DNA of 64,000 nucleotides from Rhodopseudomonas sp. GTDB lineage: Bacteria; Pseudomonadota; Alphaproteobacteria; Rhizobiales; Xanthobacteraceae. The DNA lies in the NCBI GenBank assembly GCA_016124795.1, contig WGNB01000015.1:1-64000 (forward strand), in the 5' to 3' direction. Of this stretch, positions 36,237 to 43,952 are shown piece after piece. The notes below the pieces were generated by a model that was not told the DNA's origin, made no database searches, and saw only the letters and a program-made list of their open reading frames with translations. Made by a program: the position numbers and the translations under genes. Each line of letters starts with the position of its first letter. The first letter of the stretch is position 1.

Positions 36237-38267
36237 CTACGATTTGGCTTTTTCCGCTTCCTCGCGCTCGCGAATATAGTCTTCAGTGGTGCGAGTCGGC
36301 GGCCGGCCTTGCGCGCCGAATGGATCGAATTGTTCCTCCGCCATGGCGTTGACGCGGCAGTCGTCGCACATACGGATGACGTCAAGCCGCTTGGCGTTGT
36401 TCTTGAACATCCAGTGCTTGCCTTCGAGTTTGGCGATGACGCGCTCGACCGAACTCTTGACGCCGAACGGCTTGCCGCAGCGCACGCAAGGATAGGGTTC
36501 TTCCTGCTTGATGACGCGGCTCATCGCGGTCGCGGCGCGGAAGTCGATCTGCGGTTTAAGTGTGATGACTTTCTCCGGGCAGGTGGTCGCGCACAGTCCG
36601 CATTGGACGCAAGCATCTTCGGCAAAGCGCAGCATCGGCTTTTCCGGATCGTCCGACAGCGCGCCGGTCGGGCAGGCCGATACGCAGGACAGGCACAGCG
36701 TACAGCCGTCGACGTTGATGTCGAGGGTGCCGAAAGGTGCGCCTTTCGGCAAGGCGATCACGTCGGTCGGAGCCGGCGCGACGGCATGCAATTCACGCAA
36801 CGCCAGCCGCGCGATCTCGCGCTTGGCGCCGACGGCGGCAAAGGTCGCGGCTTTGGCGACGCCATCCATCGCCGCCATCGCGCGCAATGCATCGTTCAGC
36901 GCGTCCGGATCGTCGGTCGCGATGGTTGCGATCCGCTCGCCGGCAACGCCTAATCCGGCGAGAATGGGTTGCGCCAGGGCGATGGTTTGGGTCAGCCCCT
37001 CGGTATCGTGACGCGGCTTGCCGCGAATGAGACAGCGCACGGCCGAAGCGCCGTAGGCAAAACAGGCGGCGATCGATTCGAGCCCGACCTGGGTGACCTC
37101 GTTGACTTCGACCGGCAGGACCGTGGCCGGCAATCCGTCGCCATAGCGGGCCAGCGCGTCGATCAGCGCACCGCCATGGTCGGCGTCGTGGAACATTACG
37201 ATGGCGTTCTTGCCGCCAGCGTTGCGATAGCCCATCAGCAAATTGCGGAGCTTGCCCATCAGGTGGTCGGATGGCGGCAGCGCGTAAGCGGCCGCGCCTG
37301 TCGGGCATGCCGCGGCGCATTGACCGCAACCGGCGCAAATATGCGGGTCGATTGCGACGTGATCGCCGTTCGGGACGATTGCGCCGGTCGGACACAGATC
37401 GAGACAGCGACGGCAACCGACGATGCCGGAACGCGAATGCGCGCAGAGATCGTCGTTGTACGCGACGAAACGCGGCTTATCGAAAGCGCCGACCAGATCC
37501 CGGGCCTTGAGCACCAGCTGCAGAACGGCGGCTGGATCGCCCGGATCGGTGCGCAGGTAGCCGTCGCGCAGATCGGCGGCTGGAAACAAGGATGTGCCGC
37601 CGGTCATGTCGATCAGGATGTCGCAATGCGACACCGCGTCGTTGCGCGCGGGGCCGAAAGTCAACGCGCCGCGTGACGACGGGATCGATACCGCATAGCC
37701 ATCCACCGTCAGCGTAAAGGCGCCCAGGTAACCTTTGGCGGCCTTGATGCTGCCCTTGGCGACCGGAAAGTCGGTGACGCGCGGTGGCGTGACATCTTTC
37801 GGTGTCTTGAGCAGAACGGTGACGTCGAGATGGTCGCGCAACAGTCTGGCGGCTTCGATCGCCCGTTCATCGGTACCATAGACCAGTGTGACGCCTTCGG
37901 AATTGAAATTGACCGCGGGCAGTTGCGGCACCGGCGCGGCGGCGGCCAGCAGCGCGGCCATTTTCGGGCCTGCGGTCTTGGCGTCTTTCGACCAACCGGC
38001 GGTCTCGCGAATATTGACGAAGTCGATCGGCCCGGCGGTGTCGATCTCGCTGGCGATCTCAACGAACAGTGGCGCTTCCTGAGTGCAGGCGACTGTCAAT
38101 GGCTCGCCGTTGGCGGCGAGTTTGCGAAAAGTATCCAATTCGGCGCGACACAGATGCCGGCCTTCGATCACGATGCTGTCGCGGCAGGCCGCGCGCACCG
38201 AGGCGCCATCGAGCGGCATGGTGTCTTCGCAAGAGCAGATCAGGATGTGACGCGGCCGCTCGGCCAT
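36237..38267 (-). CDS. Multi-cluster ferredoxin-type protein linked to formate dehydrogenase
   Basis: 676 residues. N-terminal part (1-300) has no clusters. Then four [4Fe-4S] motifs follow: CRRCLDLCPTGAI, CAGCGQCAAACPTG, CTLCLSCVSACPTG and CVQCGLCATTCPE. Two CxxC pairs (CVRCGKPF, CDDCRVNA) follow near the C-terminus. Cytosolic. Genes of this kind sit beside formate dehydrogenase accessory genes in rhizobia and relatives (family knowledge), and it is divergent from that block here. ATG 38267 gives a sensible N-terminus MAERPRHILICSCED; the open frame runs 284 codons further upstream, antisense to the next gene, and is rejected. Confidence 0.85.
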   Translation of the reverse strand: MAERPRHILICSCEDTMPLDGASVRAACRDSIVIEGRHLCRAELDTFRKLAANGEPLTVACTQEAPLFVEIASEIDTAGPIDFVNIRETAGWSKDAKTAGPKMAALLAAAAPVPQLPAVNFNSEGVTLVYGTDERAIEAARLLRDHLDVTVLLKTPKDVTPPRVTDFPVAKGSIKAAKGYLGAFTLTVDGYAVSIPSSRGALTFGPARNDAVSHCDILIDMTGGTSLFPAADLRDGYLRTDPGDPAAVLQLVLKARDLVGAFDKPRFVAYNDDLCAHSRSGIVGCRRCLDLCPTGAIVPNGDHVAIDPHICAGCGQCAAACPTGAAAYALPPSDHLMGKLRNLLMGYRNAGGKNAIVMFHDADHGGALIDALARYGDGLPATVLPVEVNEVTQVGLESIAACFAYGASAVRCLIRGKPRHDTEGLTQTIALAQPILAGLGVAGERIATIATDDPDALNDALRAMAAMDGVAKAATFAAVGAKREIARLALRELHAVAPAPTDVIALPKGAPFGTLDINVDGCTLCLSCVSACPTGALSDDPEKPMLRFAEDACVQCGLCATTCPEKVITLKPQIDFRAATAMSRVIKQEEPYPCVRCGKPFGVKSSVERVIAKLEGKHWMFKNNAKRLDVIRMCDDCRVNAMAEEQFDPFGAQGRPPTRTTEDYIREREEAEKAKS

Positions 38268-38386
38268 CGGGCAATTTACCTTTTTACGTGGTCCGACGCC
38301 TGCCCGGAAACGGACCGGCACAAGGTCGCAGACGGTATTCCATCGTTTGTTTCGCGCGGCGGGTCTGGTCTCGCGCCCGCCCGCTC

Positions 38387-38397
38387 TATAATTATAT
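38387..38397 (+). promoter_or_regulatory. AT-rich TATAATTATAT promoter element of the FDH accessory operon
   Basis: The 162-bp divergent gap between the ferredoxin gene (-) and the ligase gene (+) is GC-rich except for TATAATTATAT 33-43 bp upstream of the ATG at 38430. It is a plausible -10 element for the rightward operon; the core TATAATTATA is a palindrome and could serve both strands. No clear -35 seen. Confidence 0.4.
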
Positions 38398-38429
38398 GTA
38401 TTCCAAAGAGAATGTAACAGCGAGGATCG

Positions 38430-39191
38430 ATGGCGTTGCCGATAACGGCCCCCCCCGGAACGGCCGGCCAGCAGGACTTGGCGTTGCCGCCGTTTTATTC
38501 GCAGGTCCGCCTGCGCGAAATGGGCGACGCTTTCGCGCATGCGACGTCGATTGCCACCGATCAGGGTGCCGGGACTTTGGTCTATGTCGGGCGTTTCGAT
38601 CTGGCCGAATTCGCCGTGGTGCTGGAACCGGAGCAACCGCTCGCGCAGGCGCGCTGCGCCTTCTATGCCGGCATGGCGGCATTGGCGGATGCGTTGATTG
38701 CCCATGCCGAGCCGGAAACCTATATCGTGATCGACTGGCCGGATGCGATTTCGGTCAATCGCGGTTTGGTCGGTGGCGGGCGGCTGGCCTGGCCGGCTGG
38801 GACCGGGGAGGACGACGTTCCGAATTGGCTGGTGTTCGGTGCGATGATCCGTACCGCCGGTATCGTCGACTTCGAGCCCGGGCATAATCCGCACGTCACC
38901 GCGCTGGCCGAAGAGGGCTTCCGCGAATTCACGCCCGAACGTTTGATGGAAAGCTTCGCGCGCAATTTGATGGTCGCGTTTGATGCCTGGCAGGAGCAGG
39001 GCTTTGGCGCGGTGGCCAAGACTTATCTCGAACGCCTGCCGCGCGAAAGCGGCCTGCGCCGTTCGATCGACGGTCATGGCGATTTGCTGATTGCCAGCGT
39101 CCTCAAGCCGGAGCCGCAACGATTCGCGCTCCTGCCGCGGCTCAACACGCCGTCCTGGTTCGATCCAACGACGAAAGCGCCGCGCCTATGA
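38430..39191 (+). CDS. Biotin/lipoate ligase-family protein
   Basis: 253 residues. Resembles the biotin/lipoate A-B ligase family with a short C-terminal domain seen in the formate dehydrogenase clusters of Bradyrhizobium-type genomes: VYVGRFDLAEFAVVLEPEQP, YIVIDWPDAISVNRGLVGGG, HNPHVTALAEEGFREF. No lysine-specific lipoyl substrate is encoded here, so a catalytic role is uncertain. First gene of the rightward FDH accessory operon; its stop overlaps the next start (ATGA). Confidence 0.72.
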   Translation: MALPITAPPGTAGQQDLALPPFYSQVRLREMGDAFAHATSIATDQGAGTLVYVGRFDLAEFAVVLEPEQPLAQARCAFYAGMAALADALIAHAEPETYIVIDWPDAISVNRGLVGGGRLAWPAGTGEDDVPNWLVFGAMIRTAGIVDFEPGHNPHVTALAEEGFREFTPERLMESFARNLMVAFDAWQEQGFGAVAKTYLERLPRESGLRRSIDGHGDLLIASVLKPEPQRFALLPRLNTPSWFDPTTKAPRL

Positions 39192-39745
39192 AGCTGATGC
39201 GCACAATCAGGCTCGACCCGTCGGATACTTTTGTCTTCGACCCGGCGGCTGAGCCGGGCGAATGGGCGGTGCCTGGTGCTTTCGTATTCTGGGATCGCGA
39301 TCCGGCGACGCTCGATGGCAAGCGGCGCAGCGCCTTTCGCAGCGGCTTCCTCGGTCTGGACTCGTTGGGCTGGTCGACGCTGGTGCAGATCGTGGATGCG
39401 ACCGCGCAGGATCGTGCCGCCGTCGTCGATCTTCTGGCGCGGCAATTGGTGGCTCGCTTCGGCGCGCCCGATTTGCCGACCGCGGCCTTGGCGGCCGAAG
39501 AGGAAGTGGCTTTCGCCGAGTCCTTGTGTAATCAGCCGTGGGATTCCTTGATTGCCATGCATCGCAGCTTTGAAGATGGCGCGGTGCGTGAACAGTTCCG
39601 AACGCTGAGGCCGCGCGAAGGTCAAAAGCCGGCGCGGGCTTTCTCGTTCCTGGAGGTCGAGGGTGAGGCGGAAGAAGGGCCACAGGATCGCGTCGATCTG
39701 GTTGGCATGGCTGGCGACAATTCGCTTCATAAGGTGCGTGAATGA
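39188..39745 (+). CDS. DUF6505-like FDH-region protein
   Basis: 185 residues, soluble, acidic. Pattern MKLMRTIRLDPSDTFVFDPA, WAVPGAFVFWDRDPATLDGK and AFRSGFLGLDSLGWSTLV matches the uncharacterised DUF6505 type that accompanies formate dehydrogenase accessory genes. Overlaps both neighbours by 4 bp (ATGA), so it is translationally coupled. No function known. Confidence 0.7.
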   Translation: MKLMRTIRLDPSDTFVFDPAAEPGEWAVPGAFVFWDRDPATLDGKRRSAFRSGFLGLDSLGWSTLVQIVDATAQDRAAVVDLLARQLVARFGAPDLPTAALAAEEEVAFAESLCNQPWDSLIAMHRSFEDGAVREQFRTLRPREGQKPARAFSFLEVEGEAEEGPQDRVDLVGMAGDNSLHKVRE

Positions 39746-40749
39746 CTGACTTCTGGATTTCCTGCGGCCATCATCTGCTCGACCGCGACGAAGGTGGCGG
39801 ACTGACGGTGACCGACGACTTTTTGAAGGTCTATTTGGCGCGGCCGGAACTGATTCCACCGCCGGAGGCCTGCGTGGTCGAGCGCACGCTGCATGGCGCG
39901 CTGCTGGACAATCCGCGTCATGAGGTTTCGGCGTCCGATATCGCGGCGATTGCCGATGCCGATGCCCGCGAAAACTGGCAATTGCTGGTCGATTTCCGCA
40001 ATCATCTGCTGTCGCACAAGACGCTGGAAGCGGCCTATGTCGATCTGGCGCGCACCGGCCTCGGCCGCTTTCCCCTGCTGTTCATCAATCAATTGGTGCA
40101 CGTCATATTGCGTAATGCGCTCGATGGCGTCACCGACGTGCGGGTGTTGCGCGCCGCCGAGTTGTTGTTCCGCACCCAGCGCGTCACCTTGCACGAGGGG
40201 TCATTGATTGCCGCCGACGAGGAAACCATCGGCGGCATCAATACAGCGCCGACCTCGCCTCTGGTGTCGATGCTCGGTTTGCCGGCTGAATCGGCTATCG
40301 ACGTGCTCAATAACGACAACTTTGAAACTTACTGGCAACGTAGCGACCAGTTTGACATGGCGCTCGATCTGACCGCCGGTCGCGAGGGGCTGGCGGCTCT
40401 GGCGGAGGCCATGGAGTATTGGATTGCGCATGTGCTAGGCATTGAAGTCGATATCGAGCCGTTGAAGGAACTGCACGACGTCAATCTGGCCTGGTATGTC
40501 GGGCTCGATGCGGAGGCGACCAAGTTCGGCGACATGTTGTGGAACGGCGAGGAGATCGACGACGCCACCATGGACCGGACCGTCGGCCTGTTCCGGTTGA
40601 CCTTCGACGACCCGGCCGAGATGCTCGAAGACGTCAAAGGCGAGCCGGTCTACATGATCCTGGCGATGACCGCCGATAAATTGATTCGGATGAAGCCGCA
40701 AAATCTGGTGACCGGCCTGCCGGTCCGGCATCTCGAGGCGATTGGCTGA
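39742..40749 (+). CDS. DUF6352-like FDH-region protein
   Basis: 335 residues. MTDFWISCGHHLLDRDEGGG, the WQLLVDFRNHLLSHKTLEAA segment and DLNVLNNDNFETYWQRSDQF-like region are characteristic of this uncharacterised family, which travels with the DUF6505 and ligase genes. No signal peptide or membrane segment. Ends 179 bp before the HTH-TorD gene, so a separate promoter with palindromes (40769-40835) follows. Confidence 0.72.
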   Translation: MTDFWISCGHHLLDRDEGGGLTVTDDFLKVYLARPELIPPPEACVVERTLHGALLDNPRHEVSASDIAAIADADARENWQLLVDFRNHLLSHKTLEAAYVDLARTGLGRFPLLFINQLVHVILRNALDGVTDVRVLRAAELLFRTQRVTLHEGSLIAADEETIGGINTAPTSPLVSMLGLPAESAIDVLNNDNFETYWQRSDQFDMALDLTAGREGLAALAEAMEYWIAHVLGIEVDIEPLKELHDVNLAWYVGLDAEATKFGDMLWNGEEIDDATMDRTVGLFRLTFDDPAEMLEDVKGEPVYMILAMTADKLIRMKPQNLVTGLPVRHLEAIG

Positions 40750-40768
40750 GGGCGGCGCGGCACAAAAA

Positions 40769-40835
40769 TGCTGCGCAACAAAAGGCCCGGATGCTGCGCA
40801 ATATGTTGCGTTGCAGCAAATGCTGCATTGCAACA
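40769..40835 (+). promoter_or_regulatory. Cluster of TGYTGC / GCARCA palindromes upstream of the HTH-TorD gene
   Basis: Four related sites in 67 bp: TGCTGCGCAACA (40769-40780), TGCTGCGCAATA (40792-40803), TGTTGCGTTGCAGCA (40804-40818) and TGCTGCATTGCAACA (40821-40835). The last two fit TGYTGC-N3-GCARCA with centres 17 bp apart. The same 15-mer palindrome recurs upstream of the fdh structural genes at 43307-43321. Likely operators for the HTH domain encoded just downstream (inference). Confidence 0.6.
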
Positions 40836-40928
40836 TAGGTGCGCCGGCCCGGTGTTGCTTGCCGCTCCTGGCCGTCGACGTTAGGCTTTCACGGCAATTG
40901 CGATCTAAAATCAAGAGAGAGACGAGGA

Positions 40929-41705
40929 ATGCGGGATCAGGGCCTGTCGGAAGCTATTCGCGCGGCCGGGGGCGTCAGCGAACTCGCGCGGCAGATCGGC
41001 ATTTCGCAGCCATCGGTCTCGAATTGGGTGCGGGTGCCGGCCGAGCGGGTGATCTCGATCGAAGCCATTACCGGGGTCGACCGGAGCATTTTGCGGCCGG
41101 ACCTTTATGGCGGCGTGGCCAGTGACACTGAAGCGAGCGATATCGATGCTGCGCGGGGTCAGGAATATGCCTTGCTCGCCGCACTTCTGACCCGGGCGCC
41201 GGATGCCCGCTTACTGGCGGACCTCGCGACTTTGCCGGGTGACCCAAGTCCGCTCGGCATGGCGCATCTGGCTTTGGCTGACGCGGCACGGGCCGCAACC
41301 GTAGAAAGTGTCGAGCGCGAATATTTCGACCTGTTCATCGGCATCGGCCGAGGCGAGTTGCTGCCTTACGGCTCGTATTATCTGACCGGCTTCTTGCAGG
41401 AGCGGCCGTTAGCGCGGCTGCGTGACGACCTGGCGGCGGTCGGTGTCGCGCGTGCCGAAGGCGTCGTCGAGCCGGAGGATCACGTCGGCATTCTGTGCGA
41501 AATCATGTCGGGACTGGCCAGCCGCCGCTTGCCGGCGCCGCCCGATGCTGACCGGATGATCTTCGAGCGGCATCTTGCCCCTTGGGTCGGGCGTTTTTTT
41601 GCCGATCTTGAGAACGCCGGCGCCGCCGTGTTTTACCGTCAGGTCGGCGCCCTCGGCCGCACGTTCATGGATATCGAGGTCGAAGCCTTCAATCTGCCCG
41701 CTTGA
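40929..41705 (+). CDS. TorD-family chaperone with N-terminal helix-turn-helix domain
   Basis: 258 residues. Residues 1-60 form a Cro/YdaS-like HTH (LSEAIRAAGGVSELARQIGI, SQPSVSNWVRVP). Residues about 70-255 are a TorD/DmsD chaperone (EYFDLFIGIGRGELLPYGSY, YLTGFLQERPLARLRDDL, DHVGILCEIMSGLASRRLP), which binds Tat-signal Mo enzymes in the cytosol and protects the cofactor-loading state. The fusion suggests sensing of apo-enzyme coupled to DNA binding; palindromes lie directly upstream. ATG 40929 is preceded by GAGG. Such fusions occur in related genomes. Confidence 0.85.
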   Translation: MRDQGLSEAIRAAGGVSELARQIGISQPSVSNWVRVPAERVISIEAITGVDRSILRPDLYGGVASDTEASDIDAARGQEYALLAALLTRAPDARLLADLATLPGDPSPLGMAHLALADAARAATVESVEREYFDLFIGIGRGELLPYGSYYLTGFLQERPLARLRDDLAAVGVARAEGVVEPEDHVGILCEIMSGLASRRLPAPPDADRMIFERHLAPWVGRFFADLENAGAAVFYRQVGALGRTFMDIEVEAFNLPA

Positions 41706-41746
41706 GACCCTATAGTCTTTTTATCACTGCCAAGGAGAACGCGATC

Positions 41747-41959
41747 ATGACCGAACACGACAAGTCGAAATTCGGACGCCGTGATTTCCTGCGCGCGATC
41801 GGTTTGGGCGCCGGTGCCGGAATCGCAATGACGGTGGTTGCGGCCGGTCCGCTGGCGACGTCCGCGGCGGCTACCGAATCGGACGCCGAGAAAAAGAAGG
41901 CCCGCTATAATCCGAACGCCGAAGACGTGAAGAACTATTACCGGGTCAACCGAAGCTGA
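41747..41959 (+). CDS. Formate dehydrogenase-region small Tat-target protein (copy 1)
   Basis: 70 residues. Twin-arginine signal FGRRDFLRAIGLGAGAG, then a short periplasmic part with ARYNPNAEDVKNYYRVNRS-type end. It resembles the small twin-arginine protein family encoded with FdhA; role unknown. AAGGAG precedes ATG 41747. A second copy is at 43677-43877 with a similar VxxYYxxxR-like tail. Confidence 0.85.
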   Translation: MTEHDKSKFGRRDFLRAIGLGAGAGIAMTVVAAGPLATSAAATESDAEKKKARYNPNAEDVKNYYRVNRS

Positions 41960-41990
41960 GGCCGGTGCCCGGCTAGCGACAGGATTTACA

Positions 41991-42527
41991 ATGTCAGCCG
42001 ACGCGGTAATGCCGGTCAGCGTCGTGCTCGAACGGCGCGCGAGCAAGAGCCCTTGGGTCGATCATGTGTGGGAGCCGATCGGCGTGTTGCCGCGTGTCGC
42101 GCTTCCGGCCGGCGCGGTGATGGCCGAGGGCGAGGGTTTCGTCCAGTATCACGGCGGTTCGCTTGATCTCGAATTGTTTCGCGGCGAGACCGAAGGCTAT
42201 CTCAATAACCTGTCGCAGACTCCGCCGTTGGTTTACGTCGTGCTGCGTCGGGATGATGGCGATGCCGAGATCCCTGAAAATCTTGAGGGTCTGGAATTCA
42301 AGCCATTCCTTGTCACCGTTTGCCCTTATGAGGGCAATGGCTACGCCAAGGGCAATGACGAACTGGTTGTCGCGGGCGTGGCGATGCCTTTGCCGATCAT
42401 GGCCTGGGTGCAGGAATTCGTCACCGCCCATCATGTCGATGAGCCCTTCGTCAAACGTAAGAACAGACGACACCAGGATAACGATCAACTGCCGCCCGTG
42501 CTGGCGCGTGACGGCGGTTTATCGTGA
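41991..42527 (+). CDS. DUF3305 protein
   Basis: 178 residues. Matches the DUF3305 pattern: VMPVSVVLERRASKSPWVDH, VWEPIGVLP, LDLELFRGETEGYLNNL and PLVYVVLRRD. Cytosolic accessory protein found next to formate dehydrogenases, probably in maturation or regulation. Overlaps the DUF3306 gene start by 4 bp. Confidence 0.85.
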   Translation: MSADAVMPVSVVLERRASKSPWVDHVWEPIGVLPRVALPAGAVMAEGEGFVQYHGGSLDLELFRGETEGYLNNLSQTPPLVYVVLRRDDGDAEIPENLEGLEFKPFLVTVCPYEGNGYAKGNDELVVAGVAMPLPIMAWVQEFVTAHHVDEPFVKRKNRRHQDNDQLPPVLARDGGLS

Positions 42528-43264
42528 GCGAAGGTTCGCGGCTGGCGCGCTGGTCGCAGCGTAAGCTGGCGTCTCGTCATGGCGGCGCGGTTCCTCAACC
42601 GGAGCCAGCGTCCCCGGAAATCAACGACCGCGACCGTGGCGACAGTCCTGCCGCAAATCGACCGGCGGCGGCATTGAACGACGGCGGTACGGCCGCCGTC
42701 GGGCCGGCGCAGCTTCCGTCGTCTGGCGCGCAACGTCCTGCGCCTGAAACCCGGGCTGATGCCGAATCGAAGCTGACCGAAGCGGATCTTCCGTCAATCG
42801 ATGGCTTGACCGCGCAATCGGACTATACGGTGTTTTTGCAGAAGAATGTGCCGGAGACACTGCGAAAGGCCGCATTACGCAAGCTGTGGGGCAGCGACCC
42901 TGTGCTCGCCAATCTCGACGGCCTGAACGATTATGACGACGACTACACTGTCGTCACCGCGATGACGATGGATGATACGCTCTATCGGGTCGGGCGTGGC
43001 TTGCTCGACGATGTATCGGCGCTCGAACTTCCGCCGGATGCCACACCAGCGCGAAGTAGGGCTGCCGAAGGCGATGCCGATTCCGAACCGACTGCGGCGT
43101 TGGAAACCCCTTTGGCGGATGAGGTCAGGGCCGACGAGGAACCCGCGCACAATGTCGCACCCGATGCTGTGCCACGGAATGATGATGGCAACCCGAGAGA
43201 CGCCGATTCCGATGCCGTCGTGAGTGAGCGCCCAGCCGTTCTGAAATCGTTGGGAGATTCGTAA
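42524..43264 (+). CDS. DUF3306 protein
   Basis: 246 residues starting at GTG 42524, overlapping the DUF3305 stop (GTGA). DUF3306 signature FLQKNVPETLRKAALRKLW and LDGLNDYDDDYTVVTAM in a long, Ala/Pro/acid-rich, low-complexity context (both termini). Companion of DUF3305 in FDH clusters; molecular role unknown. Confidence 0.85.
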   Translation: MSEGSRLARWSQRKLASRHGGAVPQPEPASPEINDRDRGDSPAANRPAAALNDGGTAAVGPAQLPSSGAQRPAPETRADAESKLTEADLPSIDGLTAQSDYTVFLQKNVPETLRKAALRKLWGSDPVLANLDGLNDYDDDYTVVTAMTMDDTLYRVGRGLLDDVSALELPPDATPARSRAAEGDADSEPTAALETPLADEVRADEEPAHNVAPDAVPRNDDGNPRDADSDAVVSERPAVLKSLGDS

Positions 43265-43676
43265 TCCCAGGCTTGAGGCGGCTTTATGTGTCTCGGTCCG
43301 CATTTATGCTGCATTGCAGCATACGATCGTCATAGCTCAAAACTATTTCGTGACCTGAGACCAAAGCAGATTGAGAATCCATAGCCTGCCGCTATAGTCG
43401 AATTGTTCTAATCTTAGATCGTGCTAATCCCGGAAGAATATCACTGCGCCGGATATGAAGATCGGAAAAGAACGAATGAACGGAGCGAATGTTCTGCCCG
43501 ATCGCTTTCCCGCCATGACGCCATCGAACGCCTCACCGGAGGCCTCTATGCGCGGGCGGGAAATGATCGCGAGACATGAAGGCATTCGACGCTTCCGGCG
43601 TTTTCATCCATCCGCGGGCGCGCCGCGATGCAAATAAATGTCTGGCCGCGCTTAACCGACCATCGGAGGATCGACC
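43265..43676 (+). promoter_or_regulatory. Promoter region of the fdh structural genes with perfect 17-bp palindrome
   Basis: 412 bp without a convincing gene. ATGCTGCATTGCAGCAT at 43306-43322 is a perfect palindrome with the same TGCTGC-N3-GCA core as the sites at 40804-40835. A 60-codon frame (43455-43637) is present but has no recognisable character or good ribosome site, and is not called. The region probably holds the promoter for tat2-fdhABC. Confidence 0.55.
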
Positions 43677-43877
43677 ATGAACAATGAACAGGCCGAATCG
43701 AAACGGCTCGATCGCCGCAGTCTCCTGAAAGGCGCCAGCTTCACTCTGGGCGCGGGCGTTGCCACCGCGACCGCCAAGGCGGCCGTTGCAGCGCCGGCCG
43801 AAACCGACCAGCAGCGCGTCACCGGTTATCGCGAAACCGAGCACGTTCGCACTTATTACAAGAGCGCGCGTTTCTGA
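43677..43877 (+). CDS. Formate dehydrogenase-region small Tat-target protein (copy 2)
   Basis: 66 residues. Tat signal LDRRSLLKGASFTLGAG, then a short tail ending HVRTYYKSARF. GGAGGA lies 7 nt before ATG 43677, a strong site. Located directly upstream of fdhA, the usual position of this family, while copy 1 sits upstream of DUF3305. Confidence 0.88.
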   Translation: MNNEQAESKRLDRRSLLKGASFTLGAGVATATAKAAVAAPAETDQQRVTGYRETEHVRTYYKSARF

Positions 43878-43952
43878 CGGCCGATCTCGATCCGCCATCC
43901 GCGCTGCCTGCTTTCGCCGAATTTACAGCCGACCCGTTCTCTGGAGGGACCC

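Noticed and set aside
38268-39119. N-terminal extension of the ferredoxin-type gene (960-residue frame)
   Set aside because: The extension is antisense to the ligase-family gene; the recognisable protein starts at 38267.
43455-43637. 60-codon + strand frame before the second Tat gene
   Set aside because: No family character, a poor ribosome site, and it lies in a promoter region with palindromes.
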